The position numbers and the translations under genes were made by a program. From positions 5,142,727 to 5,206,726 of the forward strand of contig NZ_CP011514.1 of the NCBI RefSeq assembly GCF_001653795.1: a DNA stretch of 64,000 nt, in the 5' to 3' direction. The number at the start of each line of letters is the position of its first letter. The first letter of the stretch is position 1. The notes under the pieces are model-generated. The model had not been told where the DNA came from, made no database searches, and saw only the letters and a list, made by a program, of their open reading frames with translations. Of this stretch, positions 11,686 to 20,890 are shown piece by piece. Source of the DNA: Mitsuaria sp. 7 (lineage in GTDB: Bacteria; Pseudomonadota; Gammaproteobacteria; Burkholderiales; Burkholderiaceae_C).

Positions 11686-12671
11686 CCGCCGTCGGGCGGG
11701 CCCAGGAAGCGACGGAGAAAGCGTACCGCCCGATGATCCTTCGGCCAATGTCCCGTCAAGGCACGGGCGAGCAACCACACGGCGAGCGACTCCCGGGTGG
11801 GTGCCTCGGCCTCGCCCCGCCCACCTTCTTCCTGATGGAGCGCGCGCAGGAACTGATCCTCACGGCCGCGCGGCGACGCGACCGTTTCCAGCATGTGCGC
11901 CACCGCGAGCCAGATCGCGGACACCTCGGCACGCTCCGGCCGCGCGAACTGGATGCGCTGCTCGACCTCCAGCGCATCCCATTGGCGCGGGGTGCCCGAA
12001 ATGAGGATCTGCCGTCGCTCTTCATCCATCGAGGCCAGCGGTCCATGTGACAGGACCGCCCCGACCGATGTGACCGGCTCCGTCCCTCGAGCGATGTCCG
12101 CCGGCGGGACGGCAATGAAGCGCACTTCCCGCAGCAGATCCTTGGCCGGCGCCGGCAGGCTCGATCTAAACTTCAGGATCGCACGGAGCGCCTCGCCATC
12201 AACTGCCGAGCCGCTGGTCCCTGCTCTCACGGTCGCCGCGGGAACGACGCCATCGCGCGCCGGTTCATTCCTCTGCGTATCCGGAGAACGTGGCGCGGGA
12301 TCGGCCGGATGCCGCATGGCGCCGGCATCACGCCGGACCTGGTGCAACCATGCCCGGATCGACGCCAGTTCGTCGGGATCCGGGCGGTCCGTGTTCAGGT
12401 GCTCCTGGGCCTTCACGGCACGCTCGGCGTGATGACACCAGGGCTCATCCTCGTCGAGGCGCAGGGTCACGGCCATCACGACCCAGACCCAGCGCTGCAA
12501 CTCGACCAGCGTGCAGCGGTCGAAGTCGTCCGAACAACGGTGCCAGTCGGAGGTCGACAGCCAACTGGGCTCGGATCGGCTCGCGCGATCGGTGGCGGGA
12601 GCGGACTCCGGGCCCGCGTCGGTATCGGCGGCCGATGCGGCCGCGAGCGAGGGGAGTGAGCCAGGAAGCAT
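11661..12671 (-). CDS. hypothetical protein
   Basis: No family recognised. The reading frame is about 336 residues from ATG 12671, and a GTG at 12725 could add 18 more. It has an Ala/Pro/Ser-rich N-terminus and a Trp-rich segment (STSDWHRCSDDFDRC, then VELQRWVWVVMAVTLRLDE). A disordered-looking linker follows, and then a C-terminal region of amphipathic helices ending in HRAVRFLRRFLGPP. No signal peptide or membrane helix is seen. It overlaps the 3' end of the convergent GFA gene. Confidence 0.55.
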   Translation of the reverse strand: MLPGSLPSLAAASAADTDAGPESAPATDRASRSEPSWLSTSDWHRCSDDFDRCTLVELQRWVWVVMAVTLRLDEDEPWCHHAERAVKAQEHLNTDRPDPDELASIRAWLHQVRRDAGAMRHPADPAPRSPDTQRNEPARDGVVPAATVRAGTSGSAVDGEALRAILKFRSSLPAPAKDLLREVRFIAVPPADIARGTEPVTSVGAVLSHGPLASMDEERRQILISGTPRQWDALEVEQRIQFARPERAEVSAIWLAVAHMLETVASPRGREDQFLRALHQEEGGRGEAEAPTRESLAVWLLARALTGHWPKDHRAVRFLRRFLGPPDGGQAFPGGS

Positions 12672-12822
12672 GGTGGGCGCTGGGCGCCTTGCGCCCTGGG
12701 ATGGGGGAACGCGCCCTAGTGCCACGCAAGCTTAGAAGCGTCCCGCATATCGGATCCGGCGGCGGAGCGCCACAATGGCAGCTTCCTCGACATCGACCGG
12801 CTCACGAGGCCGCGATTCCGCC

Positions 12823-14415
12823 ATGACCTTCTCCACCTCGATGGCCCGTCGTCTCCGTTCGGCCGCCCGTCTGACCGCACTCGCCGCCGCCTTGTCGACG
12901 ATCGGCGCCTTGCCGGCGCTGATGCCCACGGCCCTGGCGGCCAGCGCCTCGGCCTCGGTGTCGTGGCAGGAAGCCTCCGGCGACGCCGACATCGAGCGGG
13001 CCTTCACCCAGGCCCGCGGCGAGAAGAAGCCGGTGCTGCTGTACTGGGGTGCCAAGTGGTGTCCGCCGTGCAACCAGCTGAAGGCGACGTTGTTCAATCG
13101 CGCCGACTTCATCGAGCAGTCGCGCGCCTTCGTCGCGGTGCATATCGACGGTGACAACCCCGGCGCGCAGCGCCTGGGCGCGCGTTTCAAGGTGCGCGGC
13201 TATCCGACGATGATCCTGTTCAGCAACGACGGCCAGGAACTCACCCGTCTGCCGGGCGAGGTCGATGCGCCGCAGGTGCTGCGCGTGCTGCAGCTCGGCC
13301 TCGCGGGCGGTCGTCCCGTGAAGACCGTGCTGGCCGACGCGCAGGCCGGCAAGAAGATCTCCGCCAACGAATGGAAGCTGCTCGGCTTCTATTCCTGGGA
13401 GACCGATGAACAGCAGCTGGTGCCGGCCGCTCAGCGTCCCGCGCTGCTGGCGAAGCTGGCCGCCGCCAGCCAGGGCGTCGACGACGAGACCACCACCCGC
13501 TTGTGGCTGAAGGCGCTCGCCGCGACTGAAGGCGGCGGCTCATTGAAGGCCGACGCCACGCTGCGTGCGCGGGTCGAGCAGGTGCTGGCCGACCCGGCCG
13601 CCGCCCGTGCCCAGATGGACGTGCTGAGCAACAACGGCGACGACATCGTGCGCGCGCTGGCCCCCGCAGCGGGTGCCGACCGGCAGGCGCTGGTCGCGAA
13701 GTTCGACGTCGCGCTGAAGCGCTTCGAGGCCGACGCCTCGCTGTCGCGCGCCGACCGGCTGCAGTCGTTGCTGGCCCGTGTCGAGCTGGCACGCCTGGAC
13801 CAGAAGAAGGACGAGCTCGCGCCCAAGTTGCCCGCCCCGCTGCTCGGCGAGGTCAGGACGCATGCCGCCAAGGTCGACAAGGAAGTCACCGACGGCTACG
13901 AACGCCAGGCGGTGATCACGTCGGCGGCCTACCTGCTCGGACGCGCCGGCCTGTGGAGCGACAGCGACGCGCTGCTGAAGGCCAGCATCGCCAAGAGCCA
14001 CAGCCCGTACTACCTGATGAGCTCGCTCGGCAGCAACGCGCGCAAGCAGGGCAAGAAGGAAGAGGCGCTGCGCTGGTACGAGGAGGCCTTCAACAAGAGC
14101 GAGGGACCCGCCACCCGCCTGCAATGGGGCTCCAACTACCTGAGCGCGCTGGTTGAACTCGCGCCGCAGGATTCGGCCCGCATCGAGAAGGCCGCGGCCC
14201 AGTTGCTGGCCGAGGCCGAGAAGGACAAGGGCGCCTTCTACGAGCGCAGCGCGCGCTCGTTGCAGAAGGTCGGCAGCCAGCTGGTGGCGTGGAACGCGAG
14301 CGGACAGCATGACGCCTCGCTCTCACGTCTGCGCACCCAGCTGGACGGCGTCTGCGCCAGACAGGAGGCCGGCGACAAGGGTGCCTGCGAATCGCTGCTC
14401 AAGAAGAAGGGCTGA
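12823..14415 (+). CDS. periplasmic thioredoxin-fold protein with long helical C-terminal region
   Basis: A 530-residue protein from ATG 12823. A signal peptide with an Ala-rich hydrophobic core ends near TALAASASA. The thioredoxin-like domain covers about residues 50-160 and has the redox motif WCPPC in YWGAKWCPPCNQL, followed by the usual cis-proline strand (VRGYPTMILF). The remaining 370 residues are helical and repeat-like (for example KEEALRWYEEAFNKSEG, TPR-like), with two further cysteines near the C-terminus (DGVCARQ, GACESLL). It probably acts in periplasmic thiol chemistry; no partner gene is adjacent. Confidence 0.85.
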   Translation: MTFSTSMARRLRSAARLTALAAALSTIGALPALMPTALAASASASVSWQEASGDADIERAFTQARGEKKPVLLYWGAKWCPPCNQLKATLFNRADFIEQSRAFVAVHIDGDNPGAQRLGARFKVRGYPTMILFSNDGQELTRLPGEVDAPQVLRVLQLGLAGGRPVKTVLADAQAGKKISANEWKLLGFYSWETDEQQLVPAAQRPALLAKLAAASQGVDDETTTRLWLKALAATEGGGSLKADATLRARVEQVLADPAAARAQMDVLSNNGDDIVRALAPAAGADRQALVAKFDVALKRFEADASLSRADRLQSLLARVELARLDQKKDELAPKLPAPLLGEVRTHAAKVDKEVTDGYERQAVITSAAYLLGRAGLWSDSDALLKASIAKSHSPYYLMSSLGSNARKQGKKEEALRWYEEAFNKSEGPATRLQWGSNYLSALVELAPQDSARIEKAAAQLLAEAEKDKGAFYERSARSLQKVGSQLVAWNASGQHDASLSRLRTQLDGVCARQEAGDKGACESLLKKKG

Positions 14416-14434
14416 TGCCCCTCTCCTTCCCGGC

Positions 14435-15043
14435 TTACTTCACCAGGCCTTCGGCCTTCATCGCTTCCTGGACCGCCGGCCGCGCCGCGATGCGGCCGCG
14501 GTAGGCGACCAGGTCCGGGTAGCCGGCCAGATCGACGCCGACATGCTGGCCCCAGTTCGAGACGGTGAACAGGTAGGCGTCGGCCACCGAGAACTGGTCG
14601 CCCATCAGGAACTGCTTGCCGGCGAGTTGCCCGTCGACCCACTTGAAGCGCTCGTGCAGCTTGGTCCGGAAGACGCCCTTGGCGTCGTCGGAGATCGCCG
14701 GGTTGAACAACGGGCTGAAGGTCTTGTGCAGCTCGGTGGTGATGAAGTTGAGCCACTCCTGCAGCCGGTAGCGGGCCATCGTGCCGTTGGCCGGCGCGAG
14801 CTGCTTGTCCGGCGCCTGGTCGGCGATGTACTGGATGATCGCCGGGCCTTCGCTCAGGCGCTGGCCGTCGTCCAGCTCCAGCAGCGGGACGTAGCCCTTG
14901 GGGTTGATGCCGTAGTAGTCGGTACCGTCCTGCAGCTTGTGGGTCTTGGTGCTGGCCATCACCGGCTCGAAGGCCAGGCCCGCCTCGCGCAGGACGATGT
15001 GGGGCGACAGCGAACAGGCGCCGGGGCTGTAATAGAGCTTCAT
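14435..15043 (-). CDS. gstA: glutathione S-transferase, beta-class GstA type
   Basis: A 202-residue cytosolic protein. The N-terminal thioredoxin-like domain starts MKLYYSPGACSLSPHIVL, with the beta-class cysteine in the Pro-Gly-Ala-Cys turn. The cis-proline segment reads KGYVPLLEL and the glutathione-contact segment reads SEGPAIIQYIAD. The all-helical C-terminal domain carries the FSVADAYLF motif. It is divergent from the MaoC gene, with 73 bp between start codons. Confidence 0.93.
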   Translation of the reverse strand: MKLYYSPGACSLSPHIVLREAGLAFEPVMASTKTHKLQDGTDYYGINPKGYVPLLELDDGQRLSEGPAIIQYIADQAPDKQLAPANGTMARYRLQEWLNFITTELHKTFSPLFNPAISDDAKGVFRTKLHERFKWVDGQLAGKQFLMGDQFSVADAYLFTVSNWGQHVGVDLAGYPDLVAYRGRIAARPAVQEAMKAEGLVK

Positions 15044-15116
15044 GGGGGGTCTCCTTCAGGGTCTTCGATCCTACTCGTACAGTCCGCCGGTCGACATCCA
15101 GTCCAAGGGTCCCGCC

Positions 15117-15596
15117 ATGAGCACCGATTCCCCCGCCAAGACCTACGCGTTCGAGGACTTCACCGTCGGCCAGGTGCGCGAATTCGGCTCGCGCCTGGTC
15201 GACCGGGAGGAAGGTCTCGCCTTCGCCGCCGCCTACGACCCGCAGCCGCTGCATCTGGACGAAGCCGCCGCCGACGCCTCGGTGCTGGGCGGACTGTCGA
15301 TCAGCGGCTGGCAGACCTGCGCGCTGGTCATGCGCATGATGTGCGATGCCTACCTGCTGGATTCCACCAGCCAGGGATCGCCCGGCATCGACAACCTGCG
15401 CTGGCTCAAGCCGGTGCGCCCCGGCGACACGCTGCGGGTGCGCATGTCCGTGCTGGAGACCAAGGCCAGCCGCAGCCGTCCGCAGATCGGCCTGGTGCGT
15501 TCGGCCTGGGAAGTCTTCAACCAGAAGGATGAACAGGTCATGAGCATGGAGGGTTGGGGGATGTTCGGTCGCAGGGAAAGCAGATCGGAAAGCTGA
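15117..15596 (+). CDS. MaoC-family (R)-specific enoyl-CoA hydratase-like protein
   Basis: A 159-residue hot-dog-fold protein. The MaoC catalytic pattern reads YDPQPLHLDEAAA near residue 40, supplying the Asp/His pair used by R-specific hydratases. The start is ATG 15117, since upstream in-frame codons fall in the gstA promoter region. Members act on acyl-CoA in beta-oxidation, polyhydroxyalkanoate supply or dehydratase steps; the substrate here is not deducible. It lies 67 bp upstream of the hydrolase-natAB operon in the same direction and may be co-transcribed. Confidence 0.88.
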   Translation: MSTDSPAKTYAFEDFTVGQVREFGSRLVDREEGLAFAAAYDPQPLHLDEAAADASVLGGLSISGWQTCALVMRMMCDAYLLDSTSQGSPGIDNLRWLKPVRPGDTLRVRMSVLETKASRSRPQIGLVRSAWEVFNQKDEQVMSMEGWGMFGRRESRSES

Positions 15597-15662
15597 CCGA
15601 AGGCACCCTGCCAAGCGCCTCCTGCTCGCCATAATCGCCGGGCACCATGGAGGAGCGAGTTG

Positions 15663-17206
15663 ATGACGATGCGTCCCGGGGCAAGTCCTGCCCCCCGAGC
15701 CCGGCCGATCCACACCCTGGCCTTGATGGCGACGGCCGCCGTGGCGGGTTTCACCGGCAACGAGGCGCGGGCCGAGGCGTCCGCGCGGGCCTTGCAGCCC
15801 TGCCGCGTCGAAGGCGTGGCCACCGAGATCCTGTGCGGCAGCCTCCAGCGTCCGCTGGATCCGGCCCGCCCGGACGGCGCCCGCATCGACGTCCATTACG
15901 TCGTCGTGCCCGCGTTGGCGCGCAACAAGCTGCCGGATCCGGTGCTGCTGCTTGCCGGCGGTCCCGGTCAGAGCGCCATCGCGCTGACAGCCACCGTGAT
16001 GCCGCGGCTGTCGCGGCTGAACTACCGCCGCGATCTCGTCTTCATCGACCAGCGCGGCACGGGACGCTCGGCGCCGCTGGCCTGCCCGGACAACAGCGCC
16101 CGCAGTCTCGACGAACTCCTGAAGCCCGGCGCCAAGGTGCGACTGCTGGAACAGTGCCGCGATGCGCTGAAGCAGCTGCCTTACGGCGACCTGCGCTTCT
16201 TCACGACGACGATCGCGATGCAGGACATGGACGCCGTGCGCGCGGCACTGGGCGTCGAACGCTGGAACCTGGTCGGCGCGTCCTACGGCACCCGCGCGGC
16301 GCTCGAGTACCAGCGCCAGTTCCCCGATCGCGTGCGGCGCAACGTCATCGACGGCGTCGCTCCGCCGGACATGGTGCTGCCAGTCACGTTCTCGCAGGAC
16401 TCGCAGCGCGCGCTGGATGCCGTGTTCGCCGCCTGTGCGGCCGATGCGGCCTGCGCGGCGCGCTTCCCCGGTCTTCAGTCGGAATGGCAAGCCTTGCTCA
16501 AGGGCCTGCCGCGCAAGGTCTCGTTCACGCATCCACTGACCGGTCGACCCGAAGAGGTCACGCTGACGCGTGAAGGCCTGCTCGGCCTGGTCCGGCCGCC
16601 GCTGTACGCCCCCGGCGTCGCCGCAGCGCTTCCTGCCGCGCTGCACGAGGCGTCGCTGGGACGCTTCGACGCGTTGGCCGGCCTGGCCGGACAGTTGGGC
16701 GGCGGCTCACGCGCGATGCGGATCTTCGAAGGCATGCACTTCTCCGTTGTCTGCGCCGAGGACGCGCCGCGCATCGCGGCGTCGACCGAAGCACCCGCAC
16801 CGGACTTCGGCACGCTGGACCGCGATCTCTATGCCCGCGTCTGCAGTGCGTGGCCGCGCGGCGAGGTGCCGTCGGCGTTCTACACGATCCCGGCGACGAA
16901 GACCCCCGTCCTGCTCACCAGCGGCGGCAATGATCCCGCCACGCCGGAGCGGCATGGGCAACGCGTCAAGGTTGCCCTGGGTGATCAGGCCCGCCATGTC
17001 GTCGTCGGCACCGCCGGTCACGGCGTCGCGCTGACCCTGCCCTGCATGCGCGACGTGCTGTTCCGCTTCATCGACGCACCGCGCGACGCCGACGCGCTCC
17101 AGGTGGACGCGAGCTGCGCCAAGGGCGTGCCCCGCCCACCCGCATTCCTGCCCCCCACGCCGGCCACCATCGCGGCCGCAGCCTCCGCCGCCCGGGAGTC
17201 CGATCG

Positions 17207-17210
<4 letters not shown>
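15663..17210 (+). CDS. secreted alpha/beta hydrolase with TAP-like C-terminal domain
   Basis: A 515-residue protein from ATG 15663, preceded by AGGAGCGAG. The signal peptide is in about the first 35 residues. The alpha/beta hydrolase core has the oxyanion segment LLLAGGPGQSA, the DQRGTGRSAP turn, and the nucleophile elbow VGASYGTRAA (Ser in GASYG). The C-terminal TAP-like domain contains TPVLLTSGGNDPATP and the catalytic-His segment TAGHGVAL. Family members include tripeptidyl aminopeptidases and proline iminopeptidases. Its stop codon overlaps the NatA-type gene start (ATGA), so hydrolase and exporter are translationally coupled. Confidence 0.9.
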
Positions 17211-18012
<802 letters not shown>

Positions 18013-18016
<4 letters not shown>

Positions 18017-19191
18017 ACGGCCCGTTCTTCAAAGCCTTCCGGACGGTCTTCGCCAAGGAGATCCTCGACGCCCTCCGCGACCGCCGCACGCTGCTTCGCC
18101 TGCTGATCCCGTCGGTCCTGATGGGTCCTCTGATGCTGACCCTGATGTCGGGGCTGGCGGCCTCGCTGCAGGAACGCGCCGAGCAGCGCGAGGTGCTCGT
18201 CGCAGGCATCGAGCATGCCCCGACGCTGCGCAACTACATCGAGCGTCAGACCTACACGATCAAGCCGGCGCCCGCCGACTACGAGGCGCGCCTGAGGAAC
18301 TCGAAGCTCGCGGATCCGGTGCTCGTCGTGCCGGCGGACTTCGAGACGCTGCTCGCCGGCGGTGAACCCGCGACGGTGGAGATCGTCAGCGACAGCGCCA
18401 ACCAGCGCGCCGAGGCCGGCGTCGGCGCGCTCGGCCGCCTGCTGCAAGGCTTCAGCAGCGAACGCGCGACGCTGACCCTCGCGATGCGCGGCATCGGCGC
18501 GCAGCAGCTGCGCCCAATCGACGTCCGGGAACGCGACCTTGCCAGTATGCAGGCACGCTCCACGCGGCTGACGCAGATGCTGCCGATGTTCATCATGATG
18601 GCGGTGCTCTATGGCGCACTGACCGCGGCGCTCGACAGCACCGCGGGCGAACGCGAGCGCGGTTCGCTCGAGCCGTTGCTGGTCAACCCGGCGCCGCATT
18701 CAGCGATCGTCGCGGGCAAGTGGGCCGCGGTGCTGATGGCGGGTCTGCTGGTGGCGGTGCTCTCCAACCTCAGCTTCCTTCCGGGCCAATGGCTGATGCG
18801 GAGCGACGCGCTTGCCGCGATGTTCCAGTTCGGCTGGAGCGAGGCACTGCGCTTCCTGCTGCTGCAGATCCCGCTGGGCGCGGGACTGTCCGCAGTGCTG
18901 ATGGCGCTGGCGATCCGCACCAAGACCTTCAAGGAGGCGCAGGCCAGCACGACGCTCGTGATCACAGCCATCGCCCTCACACCGATGGTGGCGATCGTCA
19001 ATCCAGGAGGGGGGGCTTCCTGGCACCTGTGGGTGCCGGGGCTGGGTCAGAACCAGCTCATGATGCAGGTGCTCAAGGGTGAGCCCTTGACCTTTGCGAA
19101 GGTGATGCCGACGGTGATCGTCGGCGCCGCACTCACGTTCGGCGGGTTGGCGCTGGTGGCCCGCTCCATGCGCGCGGCGGTGGCGCGGTGA
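18013..19191 (+). CDS. natB: ABC transporter permease, NatB type (ABC-2 family)
   Basis: A 392-residue membrane protein. One N-terminal helix (LLRLLIPSVLMGPLMLTLM) and a large extracytoplasmic domain (about residues 55-185) precede a cluster of helices, including MLPMFIMMAVLYGALTAALD and the ABC-2 motif TAGERERGSLEPLLV. The architecture matches the ABC-2/NatB sodium-efflux permease family. It is last in the hydrolase-natA-natB operon. Confidence 0.9.
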
Positions 19192-19211
19192 ACGGGCGGC
19201 AGCCGACTCGC

Positions 19212-19457
19212 TCAGTGGCGCGTGGCGAGCGCCAACTGGACCTGCTCCTGCCACGGCAGCATATGCACGATGCCGTTGAGCTGGATCGCCGATTCGATCG
19301 GCGCGAGCACCTCGCCTTCGCCGTTCAGGAACTGCATGTTGGTCACGAGCGCCATCGGATCGACCATCGAGACGACGCCGTAAGGCATGCGCACCCAATC
19401 CCACGCCACGCCGGCGGCACCGAACTCGGATTCACCGCTCCACAGGGTTTGCCCCAT
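19212..19457 (-). CDS. small conserved hypothetical protein
   Basis: About 81 residues from ATG 19457, with GAGGA ten bases upstream. The body (SEFGAAGVAWDWVRMPYG, then VDPMALVTNMQFLNGEG and HMLPWQEQVQLAL) looks like a compact cytosolic domain resembling a small Burkholderiales protein family that I remember only as uncharacterised. In-frame GTG codons at 19484 and 19490 are alternative starts. The gene is convergent with natB, and the 358 bp before luxR lie upstream of it. Confidence 0.55.
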   Translation of the reverse strand: MGQTLWSGESEFGAAGVAWDWVRMPYGVVSMVDPMALVTNMQFLNGEGEVLAPIESAIQLNGIVHMLPWQEQVQLALATRH

Positions 19458-19675
19458 GGCCGGGTGATCCTCGTCTCCCGTCACCAACACGCGCGTGCTC
19501 AAATGCGCGAACTGTAAGCGGGGCAAACGCTGGACATCACACAATATTCGTGGCCACGCGTACACAATCCAAGCTGGTGTCATTGTCAGAATTGTTTGGT
19601 TTGGCTATTGCGGATCGGCGGTTGCTGCTTCTCCCCTTGACCAGAAGTGTGGTCACGAAGCGGTCGACTCGCCAG

Positions 19676-19691
19676 CTGTAAACCCTGTCAG
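19676..19691. promoter_or_regulatory. lux-box-like site upstream of the luxR gene
   Basis: CTGTAAACCCTGTCAG fits the CT-N12-AG lux-box core, with half sites CTGT and TCAG. It matches the site before the peptide gene (20549-20564) at 13 of 16 positions. It is 124 bp upstream of luxR inside a 358 bp gene-free, AT-richer stretch (19458-19815), which suggests autoregulation. I see nothing else defined in that stretch. Confidence 0.5.
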
Positions 19692-19815
19692 GGGCGTGAA
19701 TGCGTCACGTGACCTATGCGGCCCGATGGGGTGCGTGGCGGATCACAGACAGGCGAGCAGGTCCGCCACAGCGACCGAAGAGGCCCACTAGGCCGGCCAC
19801 GGGCCGGAGCGATCA

Positions 19816-20529
19816 ATGCTGCAAGGCGGTTATCAATCAGTCCTGGAAGCCCGCTCACGCGACGAGTTCCGCAGTGAGGTGATTCGCTTCGCGCATAAGC
19901 TGGACTTCCAGACGGTATCGGCCATCACGGTCGTCGATCACACCCTGGCCGAGACCGAGTTCATCACCATCGACAACTGCCCGGTGGGCTACGCCGAAGT
20001 GATGCACGCGCCGGAGTTCGGCCGCCGCGACCCGGTGATGCAGCACTGCAAGCGCAACAGCATGCCGATCGTCTGGGATCGTCAGACTTACGCCCGTCAC
20101 GGGGCCAGCGACATCTGGGAATCGCAGGCGCAATTCGGCTACAGCACCGGCATCTGCCTGGCGCTGCATCTGCCCGAGGGGCGGCATTTCGTGCTCGGCG
20201 TCGATCGCGACCAGCCGCTTCCCAGCGACTCGGGCCAGTTGACGCGCATGGTCGCGGATCTTCAGCTGTTCGCCGTGCACGCCGTGGACACCGCGTTGCG
20301 CGTGCTGCTGCCGGAAGAGAAGGTCACCGAATCGCCACGGCTCACGCCACGCGAGCTCGAGTGCCTGCACTGGACGATGGAAGGAAAGACCGCCTGGGAA
20401 GTCGGCGCGATCCTCAGCATCACCGAACGTACGGCCGTCCTGCACATCAACAATGCGATGCACAAGCTGGCGTGCTCCAACAAGCATCAGGCAGTGCTCA
20501 AGGCCCTGCGGCTGGGCCTGATTCGCTGA
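19816..20529 (+). CDS. LuxR-family quorum-sensing regulator (orphan; no luxI in window)
   Basis: A 237-residue protein with GGAG eight bases before ATG. The N-terminal autoinducer-binding domain (about residues 15-155) keeps the Asp-Pro pair (RRDPVMQ), the Trp of PIVWD and the glycine of FGYSTGICLAL. The usual ligand-pocket Trp of the 'PxxW' position is Tyr here (CPVGYAEV). The C-terminal GerE helix-turn-helix starts at LTPRELECLHWTMEGKTAWE and ends SNKHQAVLKALRLGLI. It probably binds acyl-homoserine lactone or a related signal and controls the peptide-export genes next to it through lux-box-like sites (inference). Confidence 0.9.
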   Translation: MLQGGYQSVLEARSRDEFRSEVIRFAHKLDFQTVSAITVVDHTLAETEFITIDNCPVGYAEVMHAPEFGRRDPVMQHCKRNSMPIVWDRQTYARHGASDIWESQAQFGYSTGICLALHLPEGRHFVLGVDRDQPLPSDSGQLTRMVADLQLFAVHAVDTALRVLLPEEKVTESPRLTPRELECLHWTMEGKTAWEVGAILSITERTAVLHINNAMHKLACSNKHQAVLKALRLGLIR

Positions 20530-20556
20530 TGCTGCCTCTGGCGCCGGCTTGTAAAC

Positions 20557-20574
20557 ACTGTAAGAGCTGACAGT
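20557..20574. promoter_or_regulatory. lux box in front of the double-glycine peptide gene
   Basis: ACTGT-AAGAGCTG-ACAGT is a perfect inverted repeat whose core, CTGTAAGAGCTGACAG, has the canonical CTGT-N8-ACAG lux-box form. An overlapping 16-mer (20549-20564) matches the site upstream of luxR. It lies 28 bp after the luxR stop and 80 bp before the peptide start. A weak -10-like TTCAAT at 20597-20602 would place the box over the -35 region, as in class II LuxR activation. Confidence 0.6.
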
Positions 20575-20654
20575 TATGCGGGCGTCCGCACGCTGCTTCA
20601 ATCCGTTCCGTGCTCAACAAATTCCTGGGCACGTCACCGAATCTGGAGCCTCTC

Positions 20655-20840
20655 ATGCAAGCCCAACCACAAAACGTCGCCGTCAACACGCAAGTCGAAG
20701 AAGGTCTGGTCGAGTTGGACCTGCAGTCCTTGGTGCACGTCGGCGGTGGTGCTCCGAAGGGCACTTGGCTCACAGGCCAGACCGTCTTCGTCGACGTGTC
20801 TGCCGCAGAGGTCGAACCCGCGCCGAAGGGCACTTGGTAA
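20655..20840 (+). CDS. double-glycine leader peptide (putative secreted microcin/pheromone precursor) with duplicated APKGTW core ends
   Basis: A 61-residue ORF with GGAG six bases before ATG 20655. The leader has the C39-peptidase pattern: Leu21 (-12), Leu26 (-7), Val29 (-4), then Gly31-Gly32 in LVHVGGG. Cleavage after Gly32 would release a 29-residue core that both begins and ends with APKGTW. The core has no cysteine. The repeat is also visible in DNA: 15 identical bases at 20754-20768 and 20823-20837. It is followed at once by an HlyD adaptor and a C39 ABC exporter, the standard layout for class II microcins and peptide signals. The function of the mature peptide (antimicrobial or signal) cannot be read from the sequence. 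Confidence 0.8.
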   Translation: MQAQPQNVAVNTQVEEGLVELDLQSLVHVGGGAPKGTWLTGQTVFVDVSAAEVEPAPKGTW

Positions 20841-20854
20841 GTCCTCCCTGCTTC

Positions 20855-20872
20855 GCGAACCGTCAGGTTCGC
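20855..20872 (+). other. intercistronic hairpin between peptide and exporter genes
   Basis: A perfect GCGAACC/GGTTCGC stem with a GTCA loop sits 15 bases after the peptide stop and 19 bases before the exporter start. There is no T-run, so it is more likely an mRNA stabiliser or partial attenuator giving more peptide than transporter mRNA (inference). Confidence 0.5.
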
Positions 20873-20890
20873 AACAAGGCGTAGCAGATC

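Noticed and set aside
14238..16646. An 802-codon reverse open frame across gstA, maoC and the hydrolase
   Set aside because: It crosses three recognised genes on both strands and carries no motif of its own.
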